DNA from: Zymoseptoria tritici IPO323
Lineage: Eukaryota; Ascomycota; Dothideomycetes; Mycosphaerellales; Mycosphaerellaceae
Assembly: GCF_000219625.1 (NCBI RefSeq)
Contig: NC_018210.1
Location: 62,001 to 126,000 of the forward strand
Direction of reading: 5' to 3'
Length of the DNA: 64,000 nucleotides
The notes under the pieces are model-generated. The model was not told the DNA's origin, ran no database searches, and was given only the letters and a program-made list of their open reading frames with translations. A program made the translations under genes and the position numbers. This document shows, piece after piece, positions 1 through 12,661 of this stretch (position 1 is the stretch's first letter; each line of letters begins with the position of its first letter).

Positions 1-2035
1 AGCCTACTCCTACATCCTAGCGTTAGCATAGTCTAAAATGCGCTAGAACGGTATACTTACGGCCTTCTCTATATAAGTAGCGGCCGACCTATCCCGCTTC
101 TTAACCTTTTAACCCGTCGTGTTCTACTCGCGGGTACCCTAGTATAAAGTAAGACCCTCCGGGCCGCGAACGCTGTTTCTAAGCTCCCTAAGGCGCTAAC
201 TATTAGCATACTAGTCCAAAATAAGCTAGAACGGTATATACAACTTAATCGAACTAGCAAACAGGAGTACCTTACTCCTTAACTTCTTCCTATTGTCCGC
301 GTTTGCTACCGGATTAGCGTACTCTACTTAAATCTAGGCATTAATAGTGTCCTACTCGTCCTTACGGGCCGGAGGGAGCTATTTAGGGTTAGCCTAGATC
401 TAAAAGACTCTAGAATAGTCTAGAAATATCCTACCTAGAAACAATCGGCGTTTCTATCGTCTAGACAACCGGCGCATTTAGTAGTAATGCCCTTAATAGG
501 CTTCTCTAACGCTAACTAGTATAGTTTAGTTAAGTCTTTGTTCTACTTAATGTCTTTAATGTAATTAAAGTACGGATTATAGTTAAAAGTCCCGTTGCGG
601 ACCTTTCTAGCGTAATCGTTACGTACGAGGGCCGCGGCGGCGGAAGACATAGTATGTCTACGCTAATATTAGCCTTACTAGACCTAAACTAGACTATACT
701 AGCACTACCCTAGATTACTTACTTTTTAGTAGTTAGTAAAGAAGAGAGAAAGTTTAGAAGAAGAATTAAATTAATATAGCGACGCTATAGACCCGCAAAT
801 CCTTCTAGATTAGGACATCTAGTAGCTAACAGCTTATAAATTTTCTACTATAACTAAGGTTAGTTATAGAGAGGGGAGGGGGGCAATATAAGGACACCCT
901 TACGATAACGCCTCCTACCTGTCCTAACCTAGACTATCCTAGCACTATAGATTACCGGTGCTATCTTATCTAGCCTAGACTAGGACATCCTATAGAGGGA
1001 CGAACCTTACGGGCGTACGACGGCCCCCGAGCGGACGTTAGACTACGACCGGTACCTAGTCTAGGCGGAGGGACGCATTTAGTAATACGAAGGGTAGGTA
1101 TATAGCCTCGGGGGACGCTCTCGTCTATTCCCTTCCTTATCGAATCGACTCGTTACATTCTATAACTATTTGTTTTCGGTGTAAGCCTACATTCCCTCTT
1201 AAGGTGCTTCTAATAGCGAATGTCGCGTACGCTACTAGGCTACACTTTATAGCGTCGGTGCCCTACTAGTAGGAGTAGAATAGGGTTGTCGAATAAAGAT
1301 ATTAAACGCTCTAGAATATTATTCGATGTATAGAATTTAACGGTTAATTAAAAAACTAGCTATAGCCCGAACTAATTAAAGCGGCGCTCTTTATTAATAA
1401 TCGTTCCCCTTCGATAGCTCTATATAACTAGAAGAGCCCCTATAAGTGTCTTTTTAGTAATATCCCCGATATTAACTAGATTCGACGAGTAGGCTGTCGC
1501 GCCTATAAGCTAGTTCTAAAGCGAAAATTCCCGAAGAAATATAATAAGCGCGTATATCTCCGAGTGCTTATCGGTTTCGAAGGAACAAATGTCTTCCGAC
1601 TATAGGACCTAGTAACTAGAAAAGTCGAACGCGCAAAAGAGGTTCTTTTTAATAAGAACGTACGCCTTAACTATAACGTAGTTCCCTAGCTACGTTTTCC
1701 TATTTACGGCGTTAATAAAATAGACTATATCGCGCTATAGGCTATAGAAGAAGTATTACCGCATAAATTCTAAAAGGCACCGACTAGACTTATAAGACTT
1801 AAGGAGTCGAGTGCTATATAATCCGAGTAGGAGCAACATACCCGTTAAGGTAACCGAATTCCGAATCCTATGTAGCCTATCGCCTTAACTAGACTAATAC
1901 CCTTAAAAGTCCCCTCTAACGTACGACTACCTACTATTAACTCGGACGACCTACGTAAGCGTATAGACATCGTATAGATAATGAATTATATATGTATTAA
2001 AGAGGATGTACTAATATCCTTTAATGCATCGATAG
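1..2035 (+). mobile_element. Ty1/copia retrotransposon, left part (integrase region), RIP-degraded
   Basis: This is the upstream part of a copia-type LTR retrotransposon; its 5' LTR lies outside the window. Reading + around 1490-1700 gives a broken frame with copia integrase C-terminal features: an RVGCRAY-like stretch, then a K/R-rich segment, then RVYLRVLIGFEGTN-like text matching the family pattern G-Y-L-V-G-Y-E/D. Many TAG/TAA stops sit where Gln or Trp is expected. The element breaks at 2035, at the 5 bp GATAG (2031-2035) that is repeated at 15998-16002, and its reading resumes after 16002. The gypsy element 2036-15997 therefore inserted into this copia. No ORF here is functional. Copia assignment is fairly sure; the exact domain limits are not. 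Confidence 0.75.
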
Positions 2036-2992
2036 TATTACGGGTAAATAATGTATATACGAGAGTTTAGAGTCTATGTTGTTTGTTTGTTTGTTTGTTT
2101 GTTTGTTTGTTTGTTCCATTTACGTCCTTTTGGAGTCCAAGACTATGTAGGACGGCCTTGCGAACAAGGCAGTAGATCTATTTACAATCAAATTCTTTTG
2201 GTATTCTTTGACCTTAGGGGAAACCCCGTGCCTAAGGCAGGACCTGCAAGCAGAATCTGCTAAAGGACTTTAAACAAATGCGAGACAAAGGAAATCAAAC
2301 GAGTGTTGCAGCCCAAGGCTGCAGAATTTTCGCGCCAAGCTTTTGCAGAATTTTCAGCGGATCCTTCCGCTTCGCACACACGCTACGAATTCGAAAGAGC
2401 GCAAAAAGCAGCTGTCCAACTCGCTGCCTTCTCTTGTCCTTAATATGCCTTTGTGGAACTATATGCCGCCTTCTAGCGTATATAGCTACGCAGGTTAATC
2501 GCAGAGTTGTAGATTCCACCGAGTTCTAGCTCTTTGAAGTGCATGTATGGACATGCGATTTCGATTCGGATTTCGAGGAGGTGCGCGTATAGGGCAGAGT
2601 GGACTGCTTCTTTCTTCTTCTCGTTCGTAGCGTAGAGGGCTATTCGTTCGAATCGTGCTGTTGTTCTGTTGTAGCTCGTGTTTCGAGGCGGATTTCGAGA
2701 AGAATTTCGAGGCGGATTTCGAGAAGGATTTCGGGCGGATTCGAGAGGTTTTCGAGGAGTTTTCGAGGAGGTTTCTTCCAGACTGTCTTAGTTTCCCTTC
2801 CAAGGAAGGTACTTACGACGGCCACCGCGTGAAGGTGCAGTCTGTTCGGCCGTCTAGAGTCTATGTTAGATATAGCAAGTTCGATAAGGAAGCAGCCCAA
2901 AACCTCGCGGTAAGCGTAGAAAAGGATGTAGGCTACTAAGACAAAGCACGGGGTTGCGCTACGTATTATAGAAAGGGCGCTAGTCCCTTATA
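2036..2992 (-). repeat. 3' LTR of gypsy A, interrupted by a short element
   Basis: Positions 2036-2080 and 2855-2992 together match the LTR at 15828-15997. In element orientation it starts TATAAGGGAC (probably TG before mutation) and ends CCCGTAATA (CA before mutation). The total of 957 bp minus the 787 bp of inserted element plus TSD leaves 170 bp, the same length as the other LTR. Confidence 0.88.
2081..2854 (-). mobile_element. Short nonautonomous (CAAA)n-tailed retroelement, copy 1, head type A
   Basis: This 774 bp insertion is flanked by the 13 bp TSD TAGAGTCTATGTT (2068-2080 and 2855-2867). Read on the - strand it ends in (CAAA)n, seen as (TTTG)n from 2081. Its last 200 bp or so resemble the 3' end of the LINE at 8043-13601. 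It has no long ORF. Its 5' head (GACGGCCGAACAGACTGCACC) is shared with the copy at 20858-21666. The tail and long TSD indicate target-primed reverse transcription by LINE proteins. The element contains internal GA-rich and ATTTCGAGG-type short repeats at about 2,680-2,770. Confidence 0.85.
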
Positions 2993-3010
2993 ATACCCCC
3001 CTCCTCTCGG
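2993..3010 (-). promoter_or_regulatory. Polypurine tract of gypsy A
   Basis: On the - strand the bases just upstream of the 3' LTR are almost pure purine (GAGAGGAGGGGGG). This is where a polypurine tract primes plus-strand DNA synthesis in LTR retrotransposons, and it fixes the element's orientation as minus. Confidence 0.7.
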
Positions 3011-3304
3011 TGCGCGGAAAAGTCGTCGGTAACCGACATAAAAGCAGCGGACTATTTACCCTCCTCCTTTAGACCTACTACAATCGTCTAATTAGCTAAA
3101 ATTCACTCCTATTGTCCGCTCTTTTCTTAGTATTGTCGCATGTCCGGGCGAAAACTGTCGGATCCCGACGTAATAAGCCCGCTACACTTTACTCTATCTC
3201 TTCACTTTTCTAGTATTGTCGAGAAAGTAATAATATACGGAAAACACGCCCTTAGAGCCTAGGGCTACATATAAATACCCTACCCCCCCCTCTTTTCCAC
3301 TGCT

Positions 3305-3365
3305 AGCATTACTAAACCGTTAAGGTAAGTTTTTAACCTAAAGGTTAAGGGTTCGAGTCCTTCGC
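3305..3365 (+). other. tRNA-like sequence (box-B match), not a functional tRNA
   Basis: The stretch holds GGGTTCGAGTCC, a good match to the pol III box B / T-arm, preceded by a weak box-A-like stretch. No acceptor stem or normal anticodon arm can be folded, so I do not call a tRNA. It sits just inside the 3' LTR of gypsy A. Similar sequences occur in tandem at 36165-36475, beside the gypsy remnant there. Confidence 0.3.
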
Positions 3366-4389
3366 TTTTATCTAGGACCCCGGTGCTTTTCTAACGGAGT
3401 CGTAGATAATGTCTATTTTCGGTAATAACAACAATCCTCCGAACAACAACCCGGGTCCCGCCCTTACCTTCCCGCCCGCCGCTAACAACCCGCCGGCGCC
3501 CGCCCCCGCTCCTCCTCTAGCGGCTCCCGCTTAGAACTAGCCGCGTGCCGTTATCTATTGCGAGCTATGCGCTAAAAGCGGAATCGACTACGTCCTACCG
3601 GTAGTATAAAATGTATCCCGCCTATTTTCCGCCGGACCCCGCTAACAAACCTAGACAGGCCGTTCTCGCGCGTATAGGAGCTGTTACTCTAAGCGTAAGA
3701 ATTACGCTAAACTGTAAGTTATAACCTAGCTCCGCCCGAAAGCCGCCGCTAACCGCCTAGTCCTTAATTCGCCTATGTCGCCTACGCCCTTTAGACCCGC
3801 GTAGGAACTTAGTAGGTAGCGTAAGTATCGCCGGCCTCTACTCGAAAACCGTCGGCTAATTAGACTATAGTAATAAGGCTTATAATAGTTTGGGTGCTGC
3901 TCTTAAGGCTTAGAAAGCCCTAAAGCTACTATAGGTAGTAGGTTTGCTCTCTACGTAGGTTCTCTTCTTATCTCCGATCGAAAAGCCCCGCTAACCGCTC
4001 GAAATAGTCCGGTAGCCTCGGAGATTACTCGTTCTATAGAGGAGGTTGTCGCGTAGTAAGGACAAACGTAAGTACTTCGCCGGTCTCCGTTCGGTATAAC
4101 CCGCTAACCGCTTATTAGTCCTAGTAGTATCCCTACTACTCTCGTATTAGGTAGGCGTCGCTCCTCGTAGATAGCTACTTCCGCTCGTTCTCGGTCGGTT
4201 CCCGGTGTAGAACATAGTAGTGCGATTGCTACTCTAAAAAGCAATTTATAAAATGAAAATTCTCGCGTAACCTCTCGTTCTCCTCGTATATCCGGTTACT
4301 TCTTCTCGGTAACCGCTCTCTTTTTCCTCTTCTTAATATACTTTTCTTTTAGCCTATTATTAACTTTAGCATTTCTAAATTTTTGCTCG

Positions 4390-7300
4390 AAGTTATCTAT
4401 AGCGACGGTGTCCGCTAGGTTGTCTAAGGGCTCCTACGTTAGATCGTAGTAGCCGGTCTATTTAACTAGGACCTCCCTTCCCCCTCCTCTATTCTTTAGG
4501 GCTGTCCTCGCACACAGTAGTTCTTCTACATCCTATTCCTCGTACGACTTAATTAATACTAGATCCGGCTAGTAATCGTCGGAGACCTAGCCTAGGAGAG
4601 GGTCGTCGCTCGCTAGTCTTAGTAGATCTAAATAGAAGACCGGATAAATGTTGCCGGGGATCCTAGCTAAACGGATATTGTTGTTTGTTTGTTTGTTTGT
4701 TCCATTTACGTCCTTTTGGAGTCTATGACTATGTAGGACGGCCTTGCAAGCAAGGCAGTAGATCTATTTACAATTAAATTCTTTCAGTATTCTTTGACCT
4801 TAGGGGAAACCCCGTGCCTAAGGCAATGCCAAAGGACTTTAAACAAATGCAAGACAAAGGAAATCGAACGAGTGTCGTTGTCTGTTGTCTGCAGCTAGGG
4901 CTGCAGAATTTTCGTGCTAAGCTTTTTGCAGAATTTTCAGCGGATCCTTCCGCTTCGCACGCACGCTACAAATTCGAAACGCAGTGCAAAAGCAGTGCAA
5001 AAGCAGCTGTCCAACTCGCTGCCTTCTCTTATCCTTAATATGCCTTTGTGGAACTGTATGCCGCTTCCAAATGTATACAGCTACGCAGGTTGATCGCAGA
5101 GTTGTGGATTCCACCGAGTTCCAGCTCTTTAAAGTGCATGTATGCTTCCTTTCGAGGGCGACGACGTCTCTAGGGACATGCGATTTCGATTCGGATTTCG
5201 AGGAGGTGCGCGTATAGGATAGAGTGGACTGCTTCTTCTCGTTCGTAACGTAGAGGGCTGTTCGTTCGAATCGTGCCGTTGTTCTGTTGTAGCTTGTATT
5301 TCGATAGGAGGCGTACCTCTAGGTCGTGTTGTTGTTGTTGTAAGGGAAGAGGGATCAACGGCCTCTCCAATCCTCCGGAGGAAACTTAGCTCTGCAACGA
5401 CGGTATCGTCGCAGGTTCGTAGCCGGCACCACGTACAGGTGTTCCTCGTCGCCGACCTAGCTAAACGGATAGAAACCGGCGATAAGACCTTATTAACCGT
5501 ATACTTCGCATTCTTATAATCTAGGCTTTCCTTAGGGCGATTAGTGCGATAATTCCTTAAATCTAGCTATACCTTGTCGCCCTTCCGGTACATTAGCGCC
5601 GCGGTGCGCTTCCTATTAGCGGCCTCCTCCTACTTTTAGGTAGCGTCCGCTATACTTGCCTAGCACAGGTCTATAATTCCCTTTATTTTCTCTACGAACT
5701 TCGAGGCTCTCTAGGCTACGGCTAGCGTAGAGGGCTCCTTACTATCCGGCTCTAAGGGTATAGGAGACGGGGCTTCGTATCCGTAAACTGCGAAGAAGGG
5801 GCTTATTCCTAACCCCGAATAGTAACGGGCGTTTAGCGCTAATTAGGCCGTAGAGAGCTAGCGTTTCTAGTCGGACTACTCGTAATTAATGTAGTTCCTT
5901 AGATAGGCTTAGACGTCCTAGTTTAGTCTCTCTAGGCCTCCGTCGGTTTAAGGGTAGTAAGCTAAGCTTAGTCGCTACTATACTCTAACTAACCGGCAGA
6001 GTATTTTCTAGAATATGCTCGTCTAGTTCGTCCCCCTATCGCTCGTAATCGCGCTCGGCAGCCTATAATATCTTACCTAGCAGTCTAGGAATCTCTTAGC
6101 GCACTCCTCCGCTTTTATACTAGGCATCGCCTCCAAAACGACGGACTTACTTAAACGGTCTTTAATAACCTATAGGTAACGGTTCCCCTTAGACTTAGGG
6201 AGGTCGGTTATAAAATCTATAGAGATCTCCTAGAAGAAGCGATCGGGAACCGGCAAAGGGCGTAGGAGTCCGTGTTTGTGCTCTCTCTATACCTTGTTCC
6301 TTCCGTAGTAATCGTAGTTTCTTAAAAACCTCCTAATATAACGTAACTGTAGGGGCTAGTAGAAGTTTCTCCCTAGTATAAAGGCTATAGAGTCCCGCCC
6401 GGGGTAGCCGTAGACCGGGGAGTTATGTACGGATTAAATAATCTTAGTGCGGAGTTTATCGTTTTGTAGAATCTTAGTATCCGCCGACTTATATTCGGCC
6501 TCCGACGTAACCGCCGCTCTAGGAACCTACAACCTACCGCGATGCCTTAAGCGGCCCTTCTCGTTAATGCTACAATCCCTAATCTAGATTTTAACCTTTA
6601 GATCCGGTAGAATAGCCCGGGATCCGTCCTTAACGGCGCGGATTACCGTCTAATACTAGGTGTCCTTTTTTAAAATCGGACCTTATAGTTTATTTAACTC
6701 GCTATCCTAAAAGGGTCCCGCTGCAGCCGCGTCCTCGCTGTCGGAATTCGGCTCTAAAGCTACTAGCTATATTAGTATAGCTTATAGGTAGCAGAGTTAG
6801 ATAGACGTAGCCGACAGGTTGTTAGCTACTACCTCCCTTTCCCCTCCGGCCGCTAGCTAATCCGGGGCTAGATTAGGTTCTAGGAACCTCCTAAACTATA
6901 ACATCTTGTTATCCTCGCCTAGAGTGTCCTACTCCCTACGAGAAAGTGCATTCGGCATAATCGCTTTAGTCCCCGGTCGGTACACGAGTCTAAACTAGAA
7001 CAACGCAACAGTCTTAAACTATCGAATCTGCCTCTTACTTAGCTACCTCTTTGTTATAAAGTACTCTAGGTTCTTATAGTCCGTCTAAATAGTAAAGGAA
7101 CTATACGTCTTTAGCTCGGGTGCCTAGAATTTTAGGTAGGACACTACTGCTAACATCTCCTTGTCGTAAATGTCGTAGTTAATCTCGGCCTTATTAAGCT
7201 TCTATAAAAAGAAGCCTACTAGCTTTAGGACCCCGTTCGCTTCCTGTAGGAGCGCGCCTCTAATCGCGAACCTGCTATAATCCGTCTCTAGGAACGTAGG

Positions 7301-8042
7301 AAGCCCCGGGTCCTAGTATACAAGTACTAGAGCCCTATAATACTTCCCTTTTAACTCCTCGAATGCGTTCTCCTTAAGCTTTTCCTAGGAGAACGGCGTT
7401 CCCTTCCCGGTAAGCGCGGTTAAGGGAGCGGCGATCTTAGAGTAGTTAGGGATAAATATCCTATAGTAGTTAGCAAAACCTAGGAACCTTCGAACCTCCT
7501 TCTGCGTTCGTAGTGCCTTCTAGTCTTCTACTACTTAAGTCTTCTTAGGGTCGGGTCCTACGCCTTTTCCGTTAGCATAAACGATAAACCCTAGGTACTT
7601 AACGGTCTTCTGTACGAAAGCGCACTTTCCTAGGTCTAGGTATAGGCCCCTATCCTAAAGGGCCCGGAGGACTATGCGAACTTTCTAGTAGTAATCCTCG
7701 AGCGTGCTATCGGAGTAGATAATTATATTATTACTATATACTAAAGCAAAGTCGTCTAGATATTCCCGTAACAAATTGTTAATAAACCGCTAGAAAGTAG
7801 CTAGTGCCCTAGATAGACTGAACGGGTACACTAACTACTCGAATAGACTAAACCTAGTACGGAAGGCTGTCTTATACTCTTCGCCGGCCGCTATACGAAT
7901 ATAATAGAAGGCGGCTATAACGTCGACCTTCGTAAGCTATCGTAAGCCTGTAAGGTTCCTTAAGGTCTCCGGAACTAACAGGAGTAGGTACCTATTATGC
8001 TTCGTTAGGGCGTTTAGCGCTCGATAGTTATAGTAGAAACGT
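4390..8042 (-). pseudogene. Gypsy A pol, 3' half: reverse transcriptase core, RNase H, integrase, chromodomain
   Basis: Reading the - strand from 8,040 down, an RFYYNYRALN-like stretch and a [15 protein letters not shown] stretch mark the reverse transcriptase fingers. The catalytic aspartates are at about 7751-7759 within LDDFALVYS. RNase H and integrase follow, with typical text such as YRKGDKV-LDLRNYRTNRPKESLDYKNAKY near 5,480-5,600. After the copy 2 insertion comes a chromovirus tail at about 4,390-4,677 (IRLARIPGNIYPVFYLDLLRL-like, then VEELL-AR and VK-TGYYDLT-EP). Stops replace Trp and Gln. The polyprotein is dead. Confidence 0.78.
4678..5455 (-). mobile_element. Short nonautonomous (CAAA)n-tailed retroelement, copy 2, head type B
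   Basis: This insertion lies inside the gypsy A chromodomain region, with the 16 bp TSD CCTAGCTAAACGGATA (4662-4677 and 5456-5471). On the - strand it runs from a GGTCGGCGACGAGG head (the first two bases overlap the TSD) to a (CAAA)n tail. Its 3' half matches copy 1. Its head differs and matches the copies at 47526-48408 and 54027-54908. Confidence 0.85.
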
Positions 8043-8246
8043 TGTTTGTTTGTTTGTTCCATTTACGTCCTGTAGGAGTCTATGACTATGTAGGACGGCT
8101 GTCTCGCGACAGCAGTCTATCTATGTACAATCGTTGTTCTCTCGTATCTCTTGACCTTAGGGAAAGACCCGTGCCTAGGATAGTAGCTAGCTAGTATCGA
8201 AGGACTTTAAAGAAAGACAAATAAGGAAAAGTAAAAGGAGTGTAGG

Positions 8247-11200
8247 CTAGACGGTCTCGTCTTCGCCTCTTGCTAGGTGCCAGGACCTAGAAGCAATCTT
8301 TGTATCCGAGAGAAAGGTAGTAAGGTATTTCCGGAGTTCCTTATCTTCTACTATTTCTAGTAGAGATTGTGCTTGTCGTAGCGGTAGTAGCCTAAATACA
8401 TCGTAGATAGGGCAGCTACATACGAGGTGTTCTGCTGTTTCTCGTCGTCCGTAAGGGCAGTCTAGCATCGTTACGTGTCTAAAGCGATAGAGATAGGACT
8501 TTAGGTATCCGTGTCCTAATAGGATAGTATAGAAGGCACTAGTTAAAGCGCGTCTTCCTCCTATTCTATGTTTTCCTAGCGAGCTCTATAGAAATCGACT
8601 AAGGTAGCTATTTGTATTCCTAGGTACCTTATTAATCTCCTGTTGTCTTGCTATTTCGTATCGGGTTTTCTAGACGCTAAAGAGATCGTCTTTTGCGTAG
8701 TTAGCCCTCTCGTGTTCTACGAAATGCTTGTATTGTCGGAGTCGATAACAGAGTAGTTGTATCTGTGTTCTCTGTCGTTTTTGCGGAAGTATCTCTCTCG
8801 AGTCCTCGTGTCGGACTTCTCGCGTATCCGAAGGCGCGCTTTAGATAGCGAGTCTTACAGGGTAGTTTTCGGGTAGCTTTGCTGCGCGTAGAGAGTATAA
8901 AATTAACTGTCTCTCTAGGCGTAGATCCGGGGGGAAGAGATTTGACTCTACTTCGGACGGGATATTTGGGGCGGTACGGAAAACGCCTAGGATCTTTCTA
9001 CAAGCTTTACTTTGTAGAGATACTAGAGGTTTTATACTCTTTTTCGACCGCTACTAAACCGGGGCCCCGTAGTCTGCTATTGTAGTAACGCAGGCTAGGT
9101 AGATCTTTCTTAACGATATAGAAGACAGACCGCGTTCGGTATTTGCTAGTCTTTCTAATCGATAGAATGCTGCTTGTACTTGTGCCGATCTTATTGCAAT
9201 GTGCTCCTTAAAGGTAAGACCGGCGTCTAGCTAAATCCCAAGCCACCTTATCGCTTTCTTTGCCGGGCGAACAATATCGCCGTTTGGAAGAATTACCGGG
9301 CAATCGGACCCTTTCCCTTTCGAGAAGTGTACTAGGTCTGTCTTTGCTAGGTCGAAAGTAATCGAGTTCTTCTTTCCTAGGTCTATTAGCCTTCTTGCCT
9401 TACGTTCTAGTACCTTAGAGTTCTTCTTAAGGGACGTAGACGAGGTAGATAGTCTAATGTCGTCGACGTAGGAACTAGGAGTAACTCCTTGTAGCGAGAA
9501 GAATATGTCGCGCGTATAGATAAGAAAGAGGATAGGAGACATTAGGCTGCCTTGCGGAACGCCGATCTCTACATCCTGGAATTCCTGTATCTGTCCGTCG
9601 AATGCTATTCGTAGGCGTCTATTGCTTATAAACGACTGAACCTAACGTATAAGGCTGTGCGGAAGCCTTAACTGGATTATTATTCTTAATAGTCAGTTCT
9701 TTGTAACGTAGTCGTATGCTCCTCTTACGTCGAGGAAGATAACCGAAGTCTTCTTTTTCTTTCTTTGATTCTCCTCGATTTCGTTCGTTAAGAGAAGTAC
9801 TATATCGATAGCCGATTTCTTCTTTCGCCCTCCTAACTGCGAGTCGTGTAGAAGGGGCTTCGTCTCTGCGATAATCCCTAGGCGTTTTGCGAGTATTCTC
9901 TCGCTAATCTTGCCGAGGTAGTTTAGGAGAGAGATAACTCGGTAGGCCTTAGGGACCGAATAGTCTGGTTTTCCCGGCTTTGCTAGAACTGCGCCTGTCG
10001 CAACTTTCTAGCATCGGGGGTAGTGTCCTTCGTCGAGTAGCCTACTATATATACGTAGAAAGGTAATAGGAATAGCGCCGTACGCTTTACTAATAATAGC
10101 TTACGTAATACCGTCTAGGCCCGGCGTTTTTCCTTTTACTATCTTCGTGCTATAGGCGGCAGCGAGTTCCTCTTCGGTTAGCGTAGTCTAGCCCTAATCC
10201 CCGGCTGTATACGCTTCCTAACGGCTAGGTAGAGGTTCCTCGGCAGGAGGGCGCGGAAATAAGGCTTCGGAGAAGGCCTTACATTTCCCCTTAAAAGAAT
10301 CTTCGTTGTTTATCGTAGGTATCTGTCTTCGGCTGCTATTCCTAGTATAGGACATAGCTTTAAAGATAGATTTCGAGTCTTCTTTTTCGAGGAAAGCGTT
10401 CTAGTAATTCTTCTTAGCTGTTTTAATAGCTTGGAAGTACTCGTTTCTCGCTTTCGTATACGCCTCTTTCTCGTCTAGCGTCGGCGTACGTCCGCAGGTA
10501 AAGGTCTGTCTATATGTTCTAGACATTGTACGGCGTAGCGTGCGTAGCTCTCTATTCTACCAAGGTTTTGCGTAGGCGTATACTACTTTCTCTAGGATTG
10601 CTCCCCGCATTAATTCGGTAATATACGAGGTAAAGGAGTCTGCGATGTCGTTAAGGGAGTTCGTATAGTTAATAGACGTCGCCTTACTTATTAGGAGATC
10701 TGTAAACAGTTCCTAATCCGCGGAAGCTATATCTAGAACTACTTTCTTCTGTTAGGCTCGATCTTGCGCGCTAATAAGGTCTATAGATATAGCCTTATAG
10801 TCTAAGCCTGTCGGAATCGTTCTCTAGTCGATTTCTTTCGTAGATAAGGATCCTCTTGTGAACGTAAGGTCTAGGACCGACTCTGCGTCTAGGTGCGGCC
10901 TATAGAAGGTCCCGACACCTATCGTATTACGTAGAGTAAAGCCCTAGTCTTCTATCTACTCTATAAATTCGCGGGCGCTAGTAGTATCCTTTCCCCTCGG
11001 ATCCTAGGACGGGTGTCTAAGGTTAAAGTCTCCTACTAGTAGAGTGTTTAGAAGGAACGTATTACGTAGAGAGTAGAGGATTCTCTCTATTGTTCGTCGG
11101 TTTTGCGGGTTCTCGGTATCCCGAAGGTCCTTCTCGTTATAGAGATTAACTATCTAGATCTTGTTGCCCTTCTTGTCTAAAATAACAAAGGAAAGTATGT

Positions 11201-11560
11201 CGCTGTCGTCTAATAAAATAGGAGAGATATTAACATTAAGTCTTGTGCTAATATATAGTATTGTTCTTGGCCGGATCGTCGAATCCGTAGTCGTTAGGAA
11301 TAGCTGGTTATATTCCCGGTGTGCGATAGATCTTGTCTCTTTGTAGCCTATTATCGGGTCTTCTATAGTCTACAGTTCCTAGACTAGTAGAAGGTCGGCT
11401 TTCTGCTTAACCGCGACGTCTAAGGTAGACTCTGTAGCCTCGATAGATCGGTTAAGATTAACGTAGAAAATCCGTAGAGAGTGTTCTAATATGTAGAACG
11501 TTCTAGGGGCCTCCCTTTCTGTTATATACGATCCTTCGCCTTCTCGACTCTTAGGCTGTC
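8247..11560 (-). pseudogene. LINE copy 1 ORF2: endonuclease, reverse transcriptase, C-terminal Cys/His motif
   Basis: In order on the - strand: an endonuclease of the exonuclease-endonuclease-phosphatase fold (GDFNLRHPS followed by a stop where Trp is expected, about 11,000-11,035); the reverse transcriptase palm with SPILFLIYTRDIFF, YVDDIRLS at 9,459-9,470 and a RWLGI-type block near 9,231; a thumb region; and a final DCPYGRRETAEHLVCSCPIY segment (8,400-8,468), the C-x-C-x-H-x-C type end common in fungal Tad1 and related LINEs. TGG to TAG and CAG to TAG stops break the frame, so no active protein is made from this copy. Confidence 0.8.
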
Positions 11561-12049
11561 CGCGCCTACGTATAGACGGTTTTAAATAGCCCTTTTTGCC
11601 TCCTCCTCGGTAGCAAAACCTACTAGAACTGTCGCCCTAGTAAGAGTCCTTCTTCTCTCTTCGTTTGTTAGCCAAATCGGGGTGCCTGCGAGTTTAAGAC
11701 CTCTATTAAAGGTCTTAATTTCTCGTTAAATGTCCTGTAGGCCCGTTAGCGTATTAAAGTTCGCGGTCGAGACGCCGTAGACTACGACCTTGTGCTAGAG
11801 AGAGTCCTCTATTACCCGTGCCTCGCCTACGATATCGGTAACCTTAGTAAGGCTATCGATCGTTCGTTAGCGGGCTTTCTCTGTTGCAAAGTTTAGGATA
11901 ATGTTACCCCGAAATGATTTCTTTATCGCAAGGACAGCTAGCTCTTAGTCTTCGCCTTTAAGAGCGTCGTTAATTTTGTCTCGGGTTGCGATCTAGTCGA
12001 GTTCCTTCTCTTTATCCTTTAGTACAAGGATAAGAGGTATCGGTTCTGC

Positions 12050-12093
12050 TTGTTCTTTCGGCTTGCTAGCCCTCCGGGAGACGGTCGTCTACT

Positions 12094-12125
<32 letters not shown>

Positions 12126-12661
12126 GTTGTCTTTGTTGTCGAGGAGGTAAAGGTAGAGGTAGCGGATCCGCTGTCTCCCTTAACAACGTCTGCGAAAGTT
12201 AGCTTCTTCGCCTATGCTGCTAGTTTCTTTGTTATTATTTCTAGGTTCGAGACTTGCTTTGCGAGGATTTGGGACGTTATCCTAAAGTCTGTACGCTCGG
12301 TAAAGTGCCAAAAGACTTCGAGAAGGTCGAGAACCCGGGTTTGTTCTCCTAGAAACCCGACTAGATCCCCCGCCGCTTCGACTAGTAGCTGTCGGGCTTG
12401 TAGGATCTTCTCGTTCGCGGGTGTGTAAGAGAGTGTTTGTTTCTTTCCGAGAGAAGGGCTGCGAGTCGGGGAGATACTAAATTCGAAGGGGTTTTGCCTT
12501 TTCCTAGGTAGGAAAGGAATGCCGGTTCTTTTTAGTAGTTCCTCCGGCAACGGCAGGGTTTTAAGAGACTTAAACGTAACTTCCTCGTCCCCTCTAGCCG
12601 TAGCTTTTAGAGTCTAAGGGGCTGAGCTTGCGTCTGTTATTTCCGTCTCGGTAGACATTGT
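12050..12661 (-). pseudogene. LINE copy 1 ORF1 (gag-like), with a (CAA)n run
   Basis: The - strand frame contains an open stretch 12,212-12,550 (PEELLKRTGIPFLPRK...), rich in Leu, Glu and Lys toward its end and plausibly helical. Downstream, at about 12,090-12,125, a (TTG)n run on the + strand is a (CAA)n run, that is poly-Gln in the sense frame. Likely start: the ATG on the - strand at 12,658 (CAT in ...GTAGACATTG). The region precedes the endonuclease as ORF1 does in Tad-type LINEs. I see no zinc knuckle that I would vouch for. Confidence 0.5.

Noticed and set aside
2081..2115. (TTTG)n run as a CRISPR-like or plain microsatellite repeat
   Set aside because: It is the 3' tail of a retroelement copy, bounded by a TSD; there are no spacers.
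2278..2939. Overlapping open frames of 74-102 codons on both strands
   Set aside because: They lie inside a short nonautonomous element that recurs elsewhere with different frames; chance ORFs in a noncoding repeat.
5400..5450. GGTTCGTAGCC as pol III box B of the short element
   Set aside because: It is on the antisense strand relative to the (CAAA)n tail, and no box A lies at the right distance.
12063..12428. 121-codon + strand ORF with a poly-Cys run
   Set aside because: It is the antisense of the LINE ORF1 (CAA)n run; the Cys run is the reverse reading of poly-Gln codons.
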